A DNA stretch of 64,000 nucleotides, from contig NZ_CP050695.1 of NCBI RefSeq assembly GCF_012044895.1, forward strand, positions 1,456,501-1,520,500, given 5' to 3'. Below are positions 18,913 through 26,650 of this stretch, piece by piece. The notes beneath the pieces were generated by a model that worked only from the letters and a program-made list of their open reading frames with translations, had not been told where the DNA came from and did no database searches. Every line of letters starts with the position of its first letter. Position 1 is the first letter of the stretch. This DNA is from Aquisalimonas sp. 2447 (GTDB lineage: Bacteria > Pseudomonadota > Gammaproteobacteria > Nitrococcales > Aquisalimonadaceae). A program made the translations under genes and the position numbers.

Positions 18913-20439
18913 TCAGCCCTGCTTGAGTACCACCAGTGTCAGGTCATCGTACAACGTCTGGGTGTCGATGTGGCTGCGGACGTCGTCCACCACCGCCTGC
19001 TTGATGGCGTCCGCCGACTGGCGGTGATGGGTGCGGATGCAGTCCATCAGCCGCGCCTCGCCGTAAAGCCGGTGCCGTGGGTCTGCCGCCTCGGTGATGC
19101 CGTCGGTGTAGAGGACCACCACGTCGTCTGCCTGCAGCGTGAGCTCTGTCTCCGCCATGAACTCTGCCACGTCTTCCACAAGGCCAATGGGGAAGCCGAG
19201 CGTGTCGGTGTCGATGCGCTCCATCCCGCCGTCGGCGCGCACCACGATCACCGATTCGTGCTGACCCGTAATGCGCAGATGGCCGCGGGCGCCGCTTTCG
19301 CCGGCGTCGCGGATCGGCCGATAGTCGGCCAGGGCCAGGGTCAGGTTCTTGCCGGAGCCCATGCGTTCGACGTTGTTGTAGATGGTTTCATTGAGCACCG
19401 ACATCACCCGCTTCATGTCCTGTTCGCCGTGGGCCACCAGGGTACGGACGGCGCTCTGGATCATGAGCATGACCACGCCACTCTCGAGTCCGTGGCCGGT
19501 GACGTCGCCGATGGCGATACGCACGCCGTCGGCGTGGCGCAGGATGTCGTAGTAGTCGCCGCCGACCTCGTCCGCCGGTTCCATGAAGGCGGCGATCTGC
19601 AGGCCCTGGATGGCGGCGAGTTCGTCATTGGAGGGCAGCACGATGTGCTGTATCCGTCGGGACACATCCAGTTCCGCGCCCATGCGGGCGTTCTCGTGCT
19701 GGACCTGGTCACGCTGTTCCAGAACGCGCTGAAAGGCGCCCATGAGCCCCTGGAGACGGTGCGTGACTTGGCCGAGTTCATCGTTGTCGTGAAGCCGCAA
19801 GCGCGGCGCCTGCCATTGCCCGGGATTGGCAGGGTCGATGCGCCCGATGGCGCCGTGTAGCTTCAGCAGCGGCCGGGTGATCATGAAATAGAAGATAGTC
19901 ACTACCAGCACCGCGATACCAAGCGCCCGGGCGAGACCCACCAGTACCACCACGATGCCGCGATCGAGGAAACCGGCGGCGATCTCGGTTTCATCCAGTC
20001 GGACGATCAGCTCGCCCACCTGTTGATCGCGCTCCGGGACCACCCCCGCTCGGACCAGGTCGATCCGGTATTCGATGATATCGCTGAACAGGTAGTGTAC
20101 GAGCGGCCCGGGTTCCGGCGCCTGCGCGCGCTCGCGCTCGGCAATGGTGGTGCCGAAATTGTCCCGCAGGGTGATGGCGTGGAAGCGCCGGTCGGCGAAA
20201 AGGCCGTCGGCCACCTCGGCGCCGAGGGTTTCGTTGAGCTGGTAAGCAGCCGTGGTCGCAGGGCCGCGAACCAGTTCCAGTGTGCTGTGTGTCTGCTCGG
20301 GGACCTGCTGACGGATCGAGCGCCACTCGGTTGCCAGTTCGATCAACCCGCCGAGAAGCCCGAACAGGAGCACCACTACCAAGGTCACCGCCGCCTGGCG
20401 GAAGGTCAGGCTGCCGGTACGGGCGGCGGTGGTGCTCAC
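18913..20439 (-). CDS. Membrane-anchored SpoIIE/RsbU-type PP2C phosphatase with HAMP domain
   Basis: 508 residues. Two helices (about residues 13-34 and 175-197) bracket a ~140-residue periplasmic sensor region. A HAMP-like segment and coiled coil (RVLEQRDQVQHENARMG) follow, then a PP2C_SIG domain with EVGGDYYD, AIGDVTGHGLESG and a final LYDDLTLVVLK metal-binding aspartate. Such proteins dephosphorylate STAS-domain anti-anti-sigma factors; the STAS gene is 12 bases upstream, giving a natural partner. The signal sensed is unknown. Confidence 0.92.
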   Translation of the reverse strand: MSTTAARTGSLTFRQAAVTLVVVLLFGLLGGLIELATEWRSIRQQVPEQTHSTLELVRGPATTAAYQLNETLGAEVADGLFADRRFHAITLRDNFGTTIAERERAQAPEPGPLVHYLFSDIIEYRIDLVRAGVVPERDQQVGELIVRLDETEIAAGFLDRGIVVVLVGLARALGIAVLVVTIFYFMITRPLLKLHGAIGRIDPANPGQWQAPRLRLHDNDELGQVTHRLQGLMGAFQRVLEQRDQVQHENARMGAELDVSRRIQHIVLPSNDELAAIQGLQIAAFMEPADEVGGDYYDILRHADGVRIAIGDVTGHGLESGVVMLMIQSAVRTLVAHGEQDMKRVMSVLNETIYNNVERMGSGKNLTLALADYRPIRDAGESGARGHLRITGQHESVIVVRADGGMERIDTDTLGFPIGLVEDVAEFMAETELTLQADDVVVLYTDGITEAADPRHRLYGEARLMDCIRTHHRQSADAIKQAVVDDVRSHIDTQTLYDDLTLVVLKQG

Positions 20440-20451
20440 GGTGTCCGGCCT

Positions 20452-20796
20452 CTATTCAATATGCAGCTCCAGGGAGGGCATCAGCCGCTTGAGGTTGTTC
20501 AGGGATTTGCCCTGCCAGGGCACTGCGCTGGAACCGCGGATGACCAGATGGCAGCCTTCGTGATCCCGGGCCCTGATGACGAACTTGGACAAGGCAGCAA
20601 TGCCGGAACTGTTGAGGAATTCCAGTTGCCGCAGGTCCAGCGTCAGGGTTCGGCACTGCTGCATGGCCTGGATCAGCAAATCCATCACCGGTGCGTACTC
20701 GGAGAGCCCTCCCAGCCGAAGCGTGCCGCTGATGGCGACGCATTCATCGCTGTCATGGAATTCCACGGAGTAGCCTTCTCCGGACAACGTACTCAT
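20452..20796 (-). CDS. STAS-domain anti-anti-sigma-like protein
   Basis: 114-residue single STAS domain, with the core LDLRQLEFLNSSGIAALSKFV. The SSG serine pair is at the position phosphorylated in SpoIIAA/RsbV. The ATG at 20796 is chosen because GGAG lies about 11 bases upstream; an earlier in-frame ATG would extend it across the upstream gene's stop. It sits between the ATPase-like regulator and the SpoIIE phosphatase, the standard partner-switching set. Confidence 0.88.
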   Translation of the reverse strand: MSTLSGEGYSVEFHDSDECVAISGTLRLGGLSEYAPVMDLLIQAMQQCRTLTLDLRQLEFLNSSGIAALSKFVIRARDHEGCHLVIRGSSAVPWQGKSLNNLKRLMPSLELHIE

Positions 20797-20810
20797 CAAA
20801 AGGTGCTCCG

Positions 20811-21380
20811 TCAGATCTCTATGGTGACCTGGGTGGTTACACGGCAACCACCGCTGGGGAGGGTTTCGAAGCGCCAGGCCAATTCTGCGCCGTAATCGTT
20901 GATCATGGTCAGGTAGCCGAGCCCTGACGTGTTTTCGCTGGTGGCGCTTTTCTCCAGCGTCTCCATGTAAAGGGTGTCTGGATCGGATTCCGTGACGCGC
21001 TGGATAAAGACCTGGAATCGCTCTGCCGTGGCGTTATCGGTACCGTTGGTCTCCTGCAGAGTGATGCGTTCTTTGTCCAGGTTGAGATGCAGAGTAATGG
21101 GTTCCGGCAGCGACTGATCATGGAACTTCATGGCGTTTTCCAGGAGTTCGTTGGCGATGAATGCCACCGCGCCCTGGATTTCCGCACGCCGGTTCTGCGT
21201 TGCCGGAGTATTCTCGTCGAGAGGGAAGAACGTGGTGACGTAGTCGCCGAGAAAGTCCGCGGACAGGCCATTGTTGCGCCAGCGCTGCCGTAGCGGCACG
21301 GAGCTGGGCCAGAACGCCAGATTCAGCGACTCGGTGTCCTTGTCATGCCGCGGCTCGCGGATATCCCCGTACTCTTGCAT
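20811..21380 (-). CDS. GHKL ATPase-like partner-switching regulator (slr1658-type)
   Basis: 189-residue protein. An N-box-like ANELLENAMKFHD (residues ~77-89) and a later SGLGYLTMINDYGAELAW glycine-rich segment resemble a degenerate histidine-kinase-type ATPase as in anti-sigma serine kinases. It fits a family that occurs next to STAS and SpoIIE proteins. It could be the kinase that phosphorylates the neighbouring STAS protein, or an inactive binding partner. Fourteen bases separate it from the STAS gene. Confidence 0.7.
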   Translation of the reverse strand: MQEYGDIREPRHDKDTESLNLAFWPSSVPLRQRWRNNGLSADFLGDYVTTFFPLDENTPATQNRRAEIQGAVAFIANELLENAMKFHDQSLPEPITLHLNLDKERITLQETNGTDNATAERFQVFIQRVTESDPDTLYMETLEKSATSENTSGLGYLTMINDYGAELAWRFETLPSGGCRVTTQVTIEI

Positions 21381-21432
21381 TAGTCACCCCCGCGCGGGAT
21401 GAGCGCTTCGGAGGTCGCATGGCGGCTGAGGC

Positions 21433-22269
21433 TCAGCCGTCGTGTACGACCCGGTTACGCCCTTGTTGTTTGGCCAGGTAGAGGCGTCGATCGGCCTCGG
21501 CGAACAGCAGGCTTTCGTTGTCGTGATCCGGCACCACTGCCGCGATCCCCACGCTAAGCGTCACCACGCCGTAAGGTGATTCTTCGTGCGCCAGGCCGAG
21601 CCGGTGCACCGTTTTCTGGATGGACTGGCCCACCAGCGTCGCGCCGTCCATGCCGGTGGCCGGCAGCAACACGACAAATTCCTCGCCACCGTATCGGGCG
21701 GCCAGGTCCGAATCACGGCTGGCATGTTGCTTCAGCACCTGCGCGGCGCGTTTGAGGCAGCCGTCGCCCGCCTGATGCCCGTAGTGGTCGTTGTAGAACT
21801 TGAAGTAGTCGATGTCACACACCAGCATCGCCAGAGGCTCGCCGTGGCGTCGGGCGCGCGCCCACTCCCGTGCCAGGGTCTCGTCGAGCATGCGGCGATT
21901 GGCGAGATCCGTGAGGGCGTCGGTGCGCGCCGTGACTGCGGATTCCTCGTAGCGGCTGAGCCAGTGATCTTCCACGGTATCGGAGTGCTCGGTGATGGTC
22001 TTCACCAGCAGCTCCAGATCCTGGCTCTTGCGTGAGATGGCCTCCACCAGTTCGCGCAGTTTCTTTTCGGTACAGCGGCGCTCGCGCAGCTCAGTCTGTA
22101 GCTGGCGATTGGCCAGACCCAGCTGTTCCTCGATGGCGTCGCCGTGCTCGATGGCGGTGGAGAGGGCAATCTCCAGGTCGTCCCGTTCCTGGCGCAGCTC
22201 GGCGACCACGCGCCGGAGATCGTCCGGGGACAGGTCACCATCACCTTGTTGCAACTGGGTATGGCTCAT
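21433..22269 (-). CDS. GGDEF-domain diguanylate cyclase
   Basis: 278 residues: an N-terminal coiled-coil region (DDLRRVVAELRQERDDLEIA onward) and a C-terminal GGDEF domain with an intact GGEEF active site and an upstream RDSD I-site, five residues before the GG, for product inhibition. It makes cyclic di-GMP from GTP. The ATG at 22269 is preceded by GGAAGG at nine bases, so the longer in-frame extension is rejected. It is the first gene of the operon with the partner-switching regulators, suggesting that c-di-GMP output is gated by them. Confidence 0.92.
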   Translation of the reverse strand: MSHTQLQQGDGDLSPDDLRRVVAELRQERDDLEIALSTAIEHGDAIEEQLGLANRQLQTELRERRCTEKKLRELVEAISRKSQDLELLVKTITEHSDTVEDHWLSRYEESAVTARTDALTDLANRRMLDETLAREWARARRHGEPLAMLVCDIDYFKFYNDHYGHQAGDGCLKRAAQVLKQHASRDSDLAARYGGEEFVVLLPATGMDGATLVGQSIQKTVHRLGLAHEESPYGVVTLSVGIAAVVPDHDNESLLFAEADRRLYLAKQQGRNRVVHDG

Positions 22270-22507
22270 CGTCGGGTGCCTTCCGTGTGTGACCGGCAGG
22301 CGCTTCCGGGCGCCGAACGATCGCCGCCTGCCGAGCAGTGGCCTGGCCTGGCTGCGTACATGCAATCATTGTATGGCGCCAACGTACCGGAACCTGGTGG
22401 CGCTGACAACGATCGATCATCCGGGGTGGGCGTGTAAGCGGCTGCTTGTCTGGTAAACTGTAGGTCCTGGCGCGCGTGTAGCCCCATCCTTACGAAACGA
22501 GGGCGTC

Positions 22508-22720
22508 ATGAACATCATTTTCGTGTCCATCCCCATCAGCCTTCTTCTTCTGGGAATCGGCGTTGCCGTTTTCTTCTGGGCCGTGCGCAGCGGTCAGTTC
22601 GATGATCTCGACACGCCGGCGTATTCCATACTCATGGATGACCAAGACAAACCCCGCAAGCGTTCTGACAAGTCATCCGACGGCCCCGGTCAGGGCGCAG
22701 AGCGTGACGGCGATACCTGA
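22508..22720 (+). CDS. ccoS: cbb3-type oxidase assembly protein CcoS
   Basis: 70-residue protein with one N-terminal helix (IPISLLLLGIGVAVFFWAV) and the CcoS signature RSGQFDDLDTPAYSIL directly after it. The hydrophilic tail is slightly longer than usual. CcoS is needed for cofactor insertion into cbb3 oxidase and normally follows ccoI. Here five minus-strand signalling genes separate it from ccoI, so it must have its own promoter in 22270-22507. Confidence 0.93.
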   Translation: MNIIFVSIPISLLLLGIGVAVFFWAVRSGQFDDLDTPAYSILMDDQDKPRKRSDKSSDGPGQGAERDGDT

Positions 22721-22882
22721 ACCGGTCCACGGGTCACAGCGACGGCGATCTCGTTGAGGCGGAAAGGGGCCAACGTCGAAATTCTGCGGCGGCCTGCCAC
22801 TGATTGATCCTGATCAATAACGCTGCCCCTGCGGGTTGCCAGACTGGTCGGCCAGAATGGTGCTCATGGCGGAGGAGCAGTG

Positions 22883-23140
22883 ATGGATCAGGATTTGGAG
22901 GAACGCAGGCGGAGCCTCGAGCAGCGCAGGGACGAGCTGTCGGAGCGGCTGCAACGCATCAAGATGGACTACGGCCGGGGCCTGGAACGTGACTTGGAGG
23001 AGCAGGCCCTCCAGCTCGAGAACGCCGAAGTGCTGCACGAGATCTCCAGAGTCACTGCTGAGGAGCTGGCAACCATCGAGGCGGCGATCCGGCGGATCGA
23101 AGAGGCCATGGGCCGGCAGAAGCCGGTCCGGAGATCATAG
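22883..23140 (+). CDS. Small coiled-coil protein, unknown function
   Basis: 85 residues, almost wholly helical and charged (LEERRRSLEQRRDELSERLQRIK, later EEQALQLENAEVLHEISRVTAEE). The layout resembles the N-terminal hairpin of DksA/TraR-type proteins, but no zinc-binding cysteines are present. GGAGGAG lies a few bases before the ATG at 22883; a GTG at 22880 is also in frame. It is monocistronic after ccoS. Function not recognised. Confidence 0.65.
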   Translation: MDQDLEERRRSLEQRRDELSERLQRIKMDYGRGLERDLEEQALQLENAEVLHEISRVTAEELATIEAAIRRIEEAMGRQKPVRRS

Positions 23141-23145
23141 GGGTA

Positions 23146-23455
23146 TTATAGCTCCGGACGTGCCCGCGACGAGCCGCTGGCGTCGCGGCCACGTTCACCC
23201 GACGCAAGTCCGGCGGATTCCTCCACCTCGTCCGGGGAGAGCTGATCAACGTCACCCCAGGGCGGTGGGCCTTGCGGTCGCCATTCCATGACGTGCTCGG
23301 TCAGGTCGGCCCCGCCAAAGGCGATGGCGCCGGAACTGATGTCAGGGACTTTCGGTGGGTGTGTGACCAGCAATAGTGCGGTGGCCATGCTCAGCAGCAC
23401 GAGGCCGAATCGCGGATCTGTCCCGGCGGTTTCGTTCGCGTACACAGCACCACCT
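23146..23455 (-). CDS. Possible small membrane protein
   Basis: If started at the GTG at 23455, preceded by GGGAGAGG, this encodes about 102 residues with one helix (RFGLVLLSMATALLLVT) and a proline- and acid-rich tail (GPPPWGDVDQLSPDEVEES). No family is recognised. Its end abuts the end of the coiled-coil gene, so the two converge. Coding status is uncertain. Confidence 0.4.
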
Positions 23456-23650
23456 CTCCCGTTAACCAGTCCCCATAGCATACACCCGCAGTCCTTCGAT
23501 CGTGTACCCCGGTTGTGGCCCCCGGCGTTATGAGCAACACGCCCCTCTCCCTGGAGGTCAGGCAGATCGCAGGCAGTGATTGTACAAAAAAGTTTGCAAG
23601 AGTTGTTCATTGGCGCATGCTGGACCGATATAGGGGCGAGGGTCCAGCGT

Positions 23651-23917
23651 ATGAACGCTTATGAATGCCGATTGACAGAGGCCGGCATCGAACTGGTCCG
23701 CACGCTGACCGGCTTCAGCATCGAAGAGTCTTATATCGGCCGCGTTTTCGGTGCCAACGAGGCGATGGCGCGTCAGGATGCTGCTACCTCCATTGCCGTC
23801 ATGGTGCGCGAAGCGCTGACGGAACAGCGACTTCCGGATGTCCGTCTGCGTACGGCGCTCATGGACCCGGCTTACATATCGTGTCTGCTCCCGGGGAATC
23901 AGGCGGACGTCGGCTGA
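23651..23917 (+). CDS. Hypothetical protein
   Basis: 88 residues starting MNAYECRLTEAGIELV, predicted mostly helical and soluble. Not recognised. The start is the ATG at 23651; the reading frame is open further upstream but without a plausible ribosome site. It lies between two minus-strand genes. Confidence 0.5.
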   Translation: MNAYECRLTEAGIELVRTLTGFSIEESYIGRVFGANEAMARQDAATSIAVMVREALTEQRLPDVRLRTALMDPAYISCLLPGNQADVG

Positions 23918-24016
23918 CCTGCATCAAACCCGGTTGTCTTGAGTGGCCTGGCCGCGGCAGTTGCGGGCAAGGATCGCGATACCGTGCGGCCGGGTATTGC
24001 AGGCACGATTGTGCGT

Positions 24017-24598
24017 CTACGGCTGAGCGTCGGGCAGGATGGTATCGGGAGAGAAGGCGTAGCAGAGTTGCTGGGCTTCACCGCGCCTCAGTTGCTGGCC
24101 AGTTACCCGGCAGATCCCGGTGGCACCCTGGTAATCATCACGGTGGTTGCAGTCCTCGCATACACCGAATGTCGGTTCGCCGCACTGCGTGTCCACCTGG
24201 GCGGTGATCCGGCGCATGGCGTCCTCCAGAGCCTGGCGCTGGCCGGCGGGCAGGGTGTCGATGGCCCGTACCAATGCCTCGGCCGGGTCCTCGGCGAGTA
24301 CCCGTTCTCCCTCGGTGGTAATGCGGAGTTCCGCGCGCCGGCCATCCTCGGCGCTGCGCTGGCGCTGCAGATAGCCCCGTTGCACCAGGGACTTGACCGT
24401 CTGTGAGGCGGTGCCCCGCGTCGTTCCATGGAAGCTTGCAAACGCTGACGGTGTGCGCGACATGGTGTTGGCCCGGGCGAAGAAGCGCAGGGCCGCCCAT
24501 TGGGCAGCGGAGAGGGACGGCGCCCGGTGACTGCCGGCGGCGACGTTGGCCGCGTGCATGATCAGATCCGCTGCAAGTTCGGAAGTCGGCTTACTCAT
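24017..24598 (-). CDS. MarR-family transcriptional regulator with cysteine-rich C-terminus
   Basis: 193 residues. Residues ~30-125 form a winged helix of MarR type (LSAAQWAALRFF, TASQTVKSLVQRGYLQRQRSAEDGRRAEL). The last ~50 residues carry five cysteines (CGEPTFGVCEDC, then single Cys in ICRVTG and LCYAF), suggesting a metal or redox centre. The ATG at 24598 is used. The gene is divergent from selO with two palindromes between them, so it probably represses itself and perhaps selO. The cysteines may let it sense zinc or oxidants (inference). Confidence 0.85.
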   Translation of the reverse strand: MSKPTSELAADLIMHAANVAAGSHRAPSLSAAQWAALRFFARANTMSRTPSAFASFHGTTRGTASQTVKSLVQRGYLQRQRSAEDGRRAELRITTEGERVLAEDPAEALVRAIDTLPAGQRQALEDAMRRITAQVDTQCGEPTFGVCEDCNHRDDYQGATGICRVTGQQLRRGEAQQLCYAFSPDTILPDAQP

Positions 24599-24623
24599 GG
24601 TCCTATGATAGCGAAACACTACC

Positions 24624-24666
24624 GATTTGAAATCACCCGATCCCTCTGATAATTTCGATACGAAAT
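24624..24666. promoter_or_regulatory. Two palindromes, candidate operators between marR-like gene and selO
   Basis: GATTTGAAATC (24624-24634) is an 11-base palindrome and ATTTCGATACGAAAT (24652-24666) a perfect inverted repeat with a three-base spacer. Both lie in the 90-base divergent intergenic region and share the ATTT/AAAT half-site pattern. The position fits binding by the adjacent MarR-type regulator. Confidence 0.6.
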
Positions 24667-24688
24667 CAATACGCCGAGGTCCAGGTCA

Positions 24689-26197
24689 ATGAACGAACAC
24701 GGACTCTCCGCGGCAACCACCGACCACCAGGTCGTCCTGCCGTTCGATAACTCCTATGCGCGGCTGCCGGAGCGGTTCTTCGCACGCTGTAACCCGGCCG
24801 CCCCGGCGGCTCCGGCAACGGTGCAGTTCAATCGGGCCCTGGCGACGGAACTGGGCCTGCCGGAGCTGGGGCGCGGCCAGGTGGCAGAGGTTTTCAGCGG
24901 GCGGCAGGTGCCGCACGACGCCGAGCCCATCGCGCTGGCGTATGCCGGTCACCAGTTCGGTCATCTGGTTCCACAGCTAGGGGATGGTCGTGCTGTGCTG
25001 CTGGGGGAAGTGGTCGGCCGTGACGGGGTTCGGCGCGACGTGCAGTTGAAGGGCGCCGGGGCGACGCCGTTCTCCCGCGCTGGCGACGGTCGTTGCCCCC
25101 TGGGCCCCGCAATGCGCGAATACCTGGTCAGTGAGGCCATGTACGCCATGGGCGTGCCCACCAGCCGCTCCCTGGCGTTGGTCACCACCGGCGAGCGGGT
25201 GCTGCGTGAGACGCATCTGCCCGGTGCGGTGCTCACACGCGTCGCCCGGGGGCATGTGCGCGTGGGCACCTTCGAGTATTTCGCCGTGCGTGGTGATGTG
25301 GAAGCGCTGCGCGTTCTGGCGGATTACGTGATACAGCGGCACGGGCTGGCGCAGGGATACGACGAGAACCCCTACCTGGAGCTTCTGCGGGAGGTGGTTC
25401 GCCGCCAGGCGGACCTCATCGCCCGGTGGATGAACCTGGGGTTCGTCCACGGTGTGATGAATACCGACAACACCACCCTGGTCGGCGAAACTCTGGACTA
25501 CGGCCCCTGCGCGTTCCTGGACCACTACGATCCCGGTGCCCGCTTCAGTTTCGTCGACCAGGGCGGCCGGTACCGGTACGAGAACCAGCCGGCAGTGGCC
25601 CACTGGAACCTGATGCGCCTGGCGGAGACACTGCTCCCGCTCATCGATACCGACCAGGACGCGGCCATCGAGCAGGCACAGGACGCAGTGGGTTCATTCA
25701 AGGCGCTCTACGAACGCAATCGCCTGCAGGGCATGCGCCGCAAGCTGGGCCTGTTCCGGGAGGACCAGGAGGATGCCGCGCTGGTGGAGGAGCTGCTGGC
25801 ACTCCTGGAGCGTCAGCAGGTGGACTTTACCCGGTTCTTCCGGCGCCTGGGCGACATCGCCGGGGAGCCCAACGCGGATGCTTCGGTGCGCGCACTGTTT
25901 ACGGATCCGGGTGACTGGGAGCCGTGGTCGCAGCGATGGCGTGCCCGCCTGCAGCGCGACGACGGGCACAGCATGGAGCGCATGGGCGCCATGCACCGGG
26001 TCAATCCGGCCGTGATTCCGCGCAACCATAGCGTCAATGCGGCCATTCGGGCCGCGGAACAGCACGGCGATCTGCAGCCGTTCCAGCAGCTTCTGGCCCG
26101 AGTGACCCAGCCATTCGCCAACCATCCGGACGATGCGGACGGAGCGCGTCCGCCCGAGCCGAAAGAGCGGGTTCTGCGGACGTTCTGTGGGACTTGA
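24689..26197 (+). CDS. selO: Protein adenylyltransferase SelO (YdiU)
   Basis: 502-residue pseudokinase-fold enzyme that transfers AMP from ATP to protein hydroxyls and takes part in redox stress responses. The family signature YAGHQFGHLVPQLGDGRAVLLGE is at residues ~89-111; GFVHGVMNTDNTTLVGETLDYGPCAF (residues ~249-275) is the catalytic/metal-binding loop. Length is typical. The C-terminus ends FCGT, with Cys at the position of the selenocysteine/cysteine of relatives. It is divergent from the MarR-like gene. Confidence 0.95.
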   Translation: MNEHGLSAATTDHQVVLPFDNSYARLPERFFARCNPAAPAAPATVQFNRALATELGLPELGRGQVAEVFSGRQVPHDAEPIALAYAGHQFGHLVPQLGDGRAVLLGEVVGRDGVRRDVQLKGAGATPFSRAGDGRCPLGPAMREYLVSEAMYAMGVPTSRSLALVTTGERVLRETHLPGAVLTRVARGHVRVGTFEYFAVRGDVEALRVLADYVIQRHGLAQGYDENPYLELLREVVRRQADLIARWMNLGFVHGVMNTDNTTLVGETLDYGPCAFLDHYDPGARFSFVDQGGRYRYENQPAVAHWNLMRLAETLLPLIDTDQDAAIEQAQDAVGSFKALYERNRLQGMRRKLGLFREDQEDAALVEELLALLERQQVDFTRFFRRLGDIAGEPNADASVRALFTDPGDWEPWSQRWRARLQRDDGHSMERMGAMHRVNPAVIPRNHSVNAAIRAAEQHGDLQPFQQLLARVTQPFANHPDDADGARPPEPKERVLRTFCGT

Positions 26198-26233
26198 TCG
26201 CCGTTTACCTGCTTGAGACAGAGGCAATGGACC

Positions 26234-26650
26234 ATGACACACGCTAGTCAAGCGATGCCGGCCGCGTTGCCCGGGGCCCCGAACGAGGCGGATATGGCCG
26301 ATCTGATCGAAGACATGCGCGCGGAGCGGGACCGGATCATCCGGTTGCTCGACCTGCAGCTGGCCTCCCGCCCCGGGGCGTCGGAATGGCGGGACGGGCT
26401 GCATGAGCTCGAGCGTATCGTCGAGCTGCAGCTTGCCCGAGAGGATGATCTCCTGCTGGCCGAGCGGTGCGGGCGCGTCGACCAGCGGCCGGCCGCTGAT
26501 CCCTGCGTCCGGGTGGCCCGGCTCCGCGGCACCCTGCCCACGCTATTCAACGAGGCGCGGGCCGCGCATCCGGACACGGCGTTCATGGGGTACCTGCGTC
26601 TTTCGGCAACGCTGCGCCGGTGGGCCGGATGCCTGGAACGCGGGATTTAG
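26234..26650 (+). CDS. Hypothetical helical protein downstream of selO
   Basis: 138 residues, all-helical and charged, with two similar-looking helical halves (MRAERDRIIRLLDLQL; ERIVELQLAREDDLLLAERC). No family is recognised with confidence. GAGG lies nine bases before the ATG at 26234, and the gene starts 36 bases after selO, so it is probably co-transcribed. The stop codon TAG is part of the 4-bp target site of the IS5 insertion, so the protein is left intact. Confidence 0.6.
   Translation: MTHASQAMPAALPGAPNEADMADLIEDMRAERDRIIRLLDLQLASRPGASEWRDGLHELERIVELQLAREDDLLLAERCGRVDQRPAADPCVRVARLRGTLPTLFNEARAAHPDTAFMGYLRLSATLRRWAGCLERGI

Noticed and set aside
18022-19860. 612-codon plus-strand frame over the solute-binding and phosphatase genes
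   Set aside because: Both minus-strand genes are complete with motifs; the plus frame is antisense and shows none.
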